Source of the DNA: Meandrina meandrites
Taxonomy: Eukaryota > Cnidaria > Anthozoa > Scleractinia > Meandrinidae
Reading direction: 5' to 3'
Assembly: GCA_963693305.1 (NCBI GenBank)
Contig: OY855913.1
Span: forward strand, 20,051,515-20,115,514
DNA length: 64,000 bases
Shown: one piece after another, positions 59,641-64,000 of the stretch
Position numbering within the stretch: position 1 is the stretch's first letter
Layout of the letters: each line of letters starts with the position of its first letter
The notes under the pieces: generated by a model
What the model saw: the letters and a program-made list of their open reading frames with translations, nothing else
Database searches by the model: none
Told to the model about the DNA's origin: nothing
Made by a program: the position numbers and the translations under genes

Positions 59641-60203
59641 TTCGTGAACTGTTGTTCCAGGAAAACACTTCGAGAAAGAACTTAAGTGTAGTACACACGA
59701 AGCGATGTCCTGCAGAAGGTTGGAGGATGGCTAGCTTATCCGCAAATCTGTGTTCTGAAATCTAGACTGTAGAGCAAACTGTTAAGGTGGAAAAAAATAG
59801 CCGACTAATGCCCAAGGCCTCGTAGTCGCTGACAACGGCGGTTGAAGGTTGATTCATGCATGAATAAATCGCAAAACACTAAATTATCCGGCATACCTCT
59901 TCCAAGTTTTAGATGGAAGGTGTGGACGTCAACAGAACAAGAAATGAAAATAAATGATGTCATGCATTCTCCCGCTATCCCATAATACCCAACAACACCT
60001 CCAAAATGACCAAATATGGTCATTTCAGTCGACACGAGACAGCAACACAAACATCGCTTATCAGCGGTGTGCAAATGAGATTATGCGTGATATGGGATTA
60101 AAAATGGCGGCTGCATGCTGCTTATAGTTGCTGAAACTTTAGCGGTTTCTCTTCGAATTTTATCGGATTCTTTGCGAATGTTTATATAATTTTCGAGTCA
60201 GAA
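59641..60203. promoter_or_regulatory. Divergent promoter region between MTMR3/4 and THOC5
   Basis: Only 563 bp separate the two start codons, which point away from each other. AAAATGGCGGC at about 60101-60111 matches the YY1-type initiator seen at many animal promoters and lies about 95 bp upstream of the THOC5 ATG. No TATA box was seen. Shared regulation is an inference from spacing. Confidence 0.6.
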
Positions 60204-63200
60204 ATGAAGCGAAGGAGAACACGCACGCCTTCAGATGCAGGTAGTCCTTCGCAGGAGAAGAAAGTGATGAAATCTCCTCCAGCCACTTCGAAATCTACTT
60301 CTTCTTCTTCAACTTCAATTAAAGATGGTCCTTCTAAATCTTCAGATGTCCAACATGCTGCAAACCTAGAGGATATAGAAGTGGAGAAAAGAAGTGCTGC
60401 TGATGATGTTGCTTCGTTTGAGAGAGGAACTGAAGAAATCAGAAAGCTTGTGGCAGAAATTCAGAGGCAAAAACTTGTGGTAAGATCTGCATGTAGATTA
60501 CAGTATTGAGGACTTTCGAACCTCTTGAGCTAGATTTTCCTACAGTTTTAATGAAAGCCAATATATTTATATCACGATTAAGTTGCCTACCACTAATTTC
60601 AGAACAGTTTATATCAAAAATCTGTGAAATCCCTGTGACGTAGCCCCTTTAAAGACACCTTATTGTAATACCCAAAAAATTTTGTCACACAATCCAAGAA
60701 AGTCTCTTATACAGTTGACTCTCACTATAATGGACATCATCCAGACCACTGTTTGGTGTCGTTAATATACAAACTCCATAAATAGGAAGAATAATTTTCA
60801 GTAACTCTCATTCACCAGGATTTCAACATCCTGTCCATAATTACGGGGTGTCTGAAATTTAGCAAGGCATCCACAAGATGACTGTACCTAGCCCCATACT
60901 TAATTATGCGATCAATACAAATGTTCTATATAATCCTTTACACATGAATTAGTTATGCATTCAAATTCTTCCATATAATTCTTGAGCCATGAATGACGGC
61001 CATGATTATAAAGAGAGTAACAAGATTGCTGGCATAATTACCTTATTATAGGAAATTAACGCTTCATGAAATTAACGCAAATTTGGAAAATTCGCGTTAA
61101 TTTAAGTCGCATTAATTTTTGGGAGTGTTAATTTCCATGTCCTTAATTTAGTGGAGCGTTAATTTGGATTTCTTTTAGCAGTGTTTTATCAGGATGGAGA
61201 GCCACCGGTATCATTGGCACTGAAAAAAAAAAGCTTGAAGTAGCAAGATTCGTTTGGGTTCCTGTTGTCTCTACAAGTTCCATTTTTAAGCGATGACGTC
61301 ATTTTATGACGTCATCGGTTAATGCTGTAAAGCGAAAAGCGATGGAATTTATGGAATTTTTGGTGTTACGGTGTTACGATTACTCCCTGAATTGAACCGA
61401 AGAGCAATGGGAACTAGGTGCATTGTTTGTACTCTTTTTGAGATCCGCCATCTTGTTTTTTGGCAAAGGAAGATATTTTTTTGCAGCTTGTATCATCACC
61501 GATCGGCAAACCTTATTTCATTTGTAGCTGTTAAATTGAGATTTCGAGTCTGGAGTGAGTGTTGCACTTTATCAGTTATCGAATAAATTTGGCATAAAGT
61601 TAAGAAGTGATGTCTGTCGTGAATGCAGACGAAGCAACCGATTATTAGCAGTTTTGAAACATCTGTTGAAAAGGTGAGCCATCTTAAACCTTTTTTTAAG
61701 CGATGACGATGACGTGATCGATTAATCTTGCCGTGCGAGTGGACAGGATCTGTTGTTGTCTGTTGTCTGTTGCCTGTTGTGATCAACCGATCTGTATACT
61801 CACCGAAGGGAATGCACAATGTGCGAGCCTGCGAGCCATGCGAGGCAGACCTGCGAGGCACTTGAAAACACATTGGTCAGCCTAAATAGCGCTCCGGTTA
61901 GCCTAAATAGCACTTCGGTTAGCCTACAGTTAGCTCTTAGGTAGCTTGCGGTTAGCTTTTATATTGGGATAAGGGATTTCTTGCTTGCCCAGTTCACATG
62001 GCTTGCGAGTCATGCGAGGCAAGCGAGCCATTTCGGTTAGCCTAAATAACACATTGGTTAGCCTAGCAACACTCCGGTTAGCCAAAAAAGCACTTCGGTT
62101 AGCCTACAGATCGTATAGGTAGCCTTTTTATTGGTATTTTTAAGTGCCTCGCAGGTCTGCCTCGCATGGCTCGCATGACTCGCTGGCTCGCATATTGTAC
62201 ACACTCGAACCGAATACTGGGAAAAGAAATCAAGTCAACTCAACAAGAAATCGTCGCATAGAACTCAAAGCAAAATACTCCTGGGCCGTTAGAAAGGACT
62301 AATTTAAAGCATAAACGAAAGAAACAAATTATATTTGATGCGTTCTATAAGATTTAGTAAACAGAAATCTCTCCATTCTTTAAAACAAAAGGTGTAAACA
62401 ATTTTAGACATATAGATATATGTATCGTATATCGTATGTCACGCCAAGATAACGCAATTTTTGTTGAACAATCATTCAGCACAGAAGTTGTCAGTTACTT
62501 TTATGTACCCTAATTTTTTGACAAATGTCCTGAAAATTATCAAAGACCCCTTGTGAAACGTCATCGCTTCTGCATGCATCGCGTGCCGTTTATTTTGTGT
62601 GTGGTGGCATTAATTTCCTTCATTTTGATGTTTGAGCACCTCTTTCACATTAATTTCCTTTATTGGAAATAAATTTTTCGTTCACTTCACATTAATTAAA
62701 GTTGCGCTAATTTCCAATACCTTAATTAACATGAGTGTCAATTTCCTATAATAAGGTAGTTATGGGGTCATATGGAAATATTGCCCACAATTCACAGTGG
62801 AAAGTCCTTAATATACTTTGTGCTTTCTGTCTGTGGATAATGTCAACAAACCGAGTGGAGCAGTCTATATGCTAGTTGCTTAGTATAGCTAAAGCACTTA
62901 TACTTTCATTGGCTGTAAATATATCTTATTGATGAAATGTGAGGGCGGCTCCAGGAGAAAGTTGCCAAAGGTCTTGACACATAACAAAGATCCCTATCCA
63001 GGGAAACTGGAGTTGAGGGCTGGCCTTGTAAGTCTCCAGGGGTAACCATTGTCAGTCATCTCTGTATTATTTTTTTCTGCAAATATAAAAACTGGTTATG
63101 TTGAAGTCAACTTGCACTTGAATTTGTAAATCATTTTGTATTCAGGATGCTGACACAAATGAGTCTAGGATTAGGTGCACCCTGCTGTTTACAATCTTGA

Positions 63201-64000
63201 AAAAGCTCAACCGTCTTGCTCATATGCGCTGCAAGAAAGCCAGAGAAAGAACTCAAGAGGTTTGTGAATCGTAACCTAACATTTATAACAGGATTAGTAC
63301 CAAGAATGCATAATCAGTGTAAACTTTGGTCATTCACTTATTCAACTCACCATGAGAAGTGAGAGGGATTTATGATGAAAAGTTCCATACTAATGATGCC
63401 ATACAACAGAGATCTGACTGTCTAGTTTGTGTTTGTTTACTAGTTGCATGCAAATGTACAAATTAGTCATGGTCAGTTAGAAACACTACACAGATTGGTT
63501 TAGTGCTTTTATCAGTATAGAACTCTTGCAGACCCTATAATAATTATGTTCGTCAGACAGCATATGGCCAGAACCAAAATTTGCCTGTCGTTGCACATCC
63601 CAACTGTGGCCCGATAATTAAGACAATTTCTTTTAATAACAGTTGACCTTATTACTAACCACCACAGTCTAAAAGCTCAATATAAAGTAAAGAAACAAGC
63701 ACTCCAACATGTAAACAAATCATTTAATATGTTGTACAAGAACTGTTGTGCCTTTCTATTTGCTTTTCTTTAGGCAAAACAAAAGGTGGACAGTCTTCAC
63801 CTGCAATTACAGAACCTTCTTTATGAAGTGATGCACTTGAAAAAAGAAATCACAAAATGCCTTGAGTTCAAGTAAGTGAAGAATCAATTAATATATATTA
63901 ATTTATTTACCTGTATCTTTCTCTGATGAAACTTTAATATTCATGTGGTCATCTTGCTTTAGGTCAAAAGATGAAGAAATAGAACTTGTGTCAGAAGGCG
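60204..64000 (+). CDS. THOC5: THO complex subunit 5, first four exons (3' part beyond window)
   Basis: Exons 60204-60479, 63146-63259, 63774-63871 and 63963 to the right edge join in phase at GT-AG introns. THOC5 is part of the THO/TREX complex, which couples transcription to mRNA export in the nucleus. The N-terminus is basic (KRRRTRTPS), then Ser-rich and acidic. Recognition is firm from exons 2-4: [54 protein letters not shown], all typical of the family's conserved N-terminal coiled coil. The 161 aa seen are about a quarter of the usual ~680. The ATG at 60204 is the only one in frame giving a sensible first exon. Intron 1 (2.7 kb) carries a nested pair of transposons. Confidence 0.96.
60585..60653. 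repeat. Fragment of the AAAGGGGCT...GTCACGG MITE family
   Basis: Resembles the right end of the unit B MITE (17884-17943): ATTTCAGAACAGTT, AAAATCTGTGAAATCCC and GTGACGTAGCCCCTTTAA. The left half is missing. Confidence 0.65.
61041..62756. mobile_element. 1.7-kb TIR element in THOC5 intron 1
   Basis: The left end CCTTATTATAGGAAATTAAC and the right end (inverted CCTTATTATAGGAAATTGAC) match, with TA on both outer sides (61039-61040, 62757-62758). Subterminal ATTAATTTCC-type motifs recur on both strands. The interior is shared in inverted orientation with MTMR intron 12 (48803-49735). No transposase was recognised. Confidence 0.75.
61819..62193. mobile_element. Foldback element nested in the THOC5-intron element
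   Basis: Arms of about 40 bp (GCCATGCGAGGCAGACCTGC and its inverse) enclose short direct repeats of CGGTTAGCCTAAATAGCAC type and a second, internal copy of the arm motif near 62010-62030. Non-coding. Confidence 0.7.

Overview
This is animal nuclear DNA, most likely from an anthozoan cnidarian and plausibly a stony coral. The case for an animal rests on intron-rich genes with GT-AG junctions and on clear orthologues of IFT22, MTMR3/4 and THOC5, plus a class C GPCR. The narrower placement is inference from an intronless class C receptor, short exons in AT-rich non-coding DNA, and very dense MITE, SINE and minisatellite content. I could not run a database search.

Layout. 1-2436 (minus): single-exon class C GPCR, cut by the left edge inside TM7. 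2437-13000: no host gene; nested DNA transposons (4660-6167 enclosing 5042-5899), duplicated blocks, a 20-bp minisatellite (8286-8536) and a large 29-bp minisatellite (9318-10560). 12958-21843: a tandem segmental duplication, each unit carrying one intact, intronless TMEM45-like gene on the minus strand; the two units differ by several dateable insertions. 21925-26008 (minus): complete six-exon IFT22, with a SINE and a dead PIF/Harbinger transposase fragment in its long intron. 26191-31407: two satellite-like arrays lying directly upstream of IFT22; the second has about 0.68-kb units, six of seven with an RFX X-box-like palindrome. 31408-44750: no convincing gene; scattered foldback repeats, a SINE and a 39-bp minisatellite.

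44751-59640 (minus): an MTMR3/4-type myotubularin phosphatase in 15 coding exons (PH-GRAM, phosphatase with an intact CX5R loop, long Ser-rich linker, coiled coil, FYVE finger), with many DNA transposons in its introns. One of these is an 845-bp element with 9-bp target duplications that carries a broken RecQ-like helicase piece. 59641-60203: short divergent promoter. 60204-64000 (plus): first four exons of THOC5, cut by the right edge.

The genes are ordinary housekeeping or signalling genes and form no operon or pathway. IFT22 acts in cilia, MTMR3/4 dephosphorylates endosomal PI3P and PI(3,5)P2, THOC5 acts in mRNA export, and the GPCR probably senses an amino-acid-like ligand. I found no convincing new biological system. 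The most interesting material is repeat biology: paralogous empty sites, gene-fragment capture, and a satellite that may place RFX-like sites beside a cilia gene.
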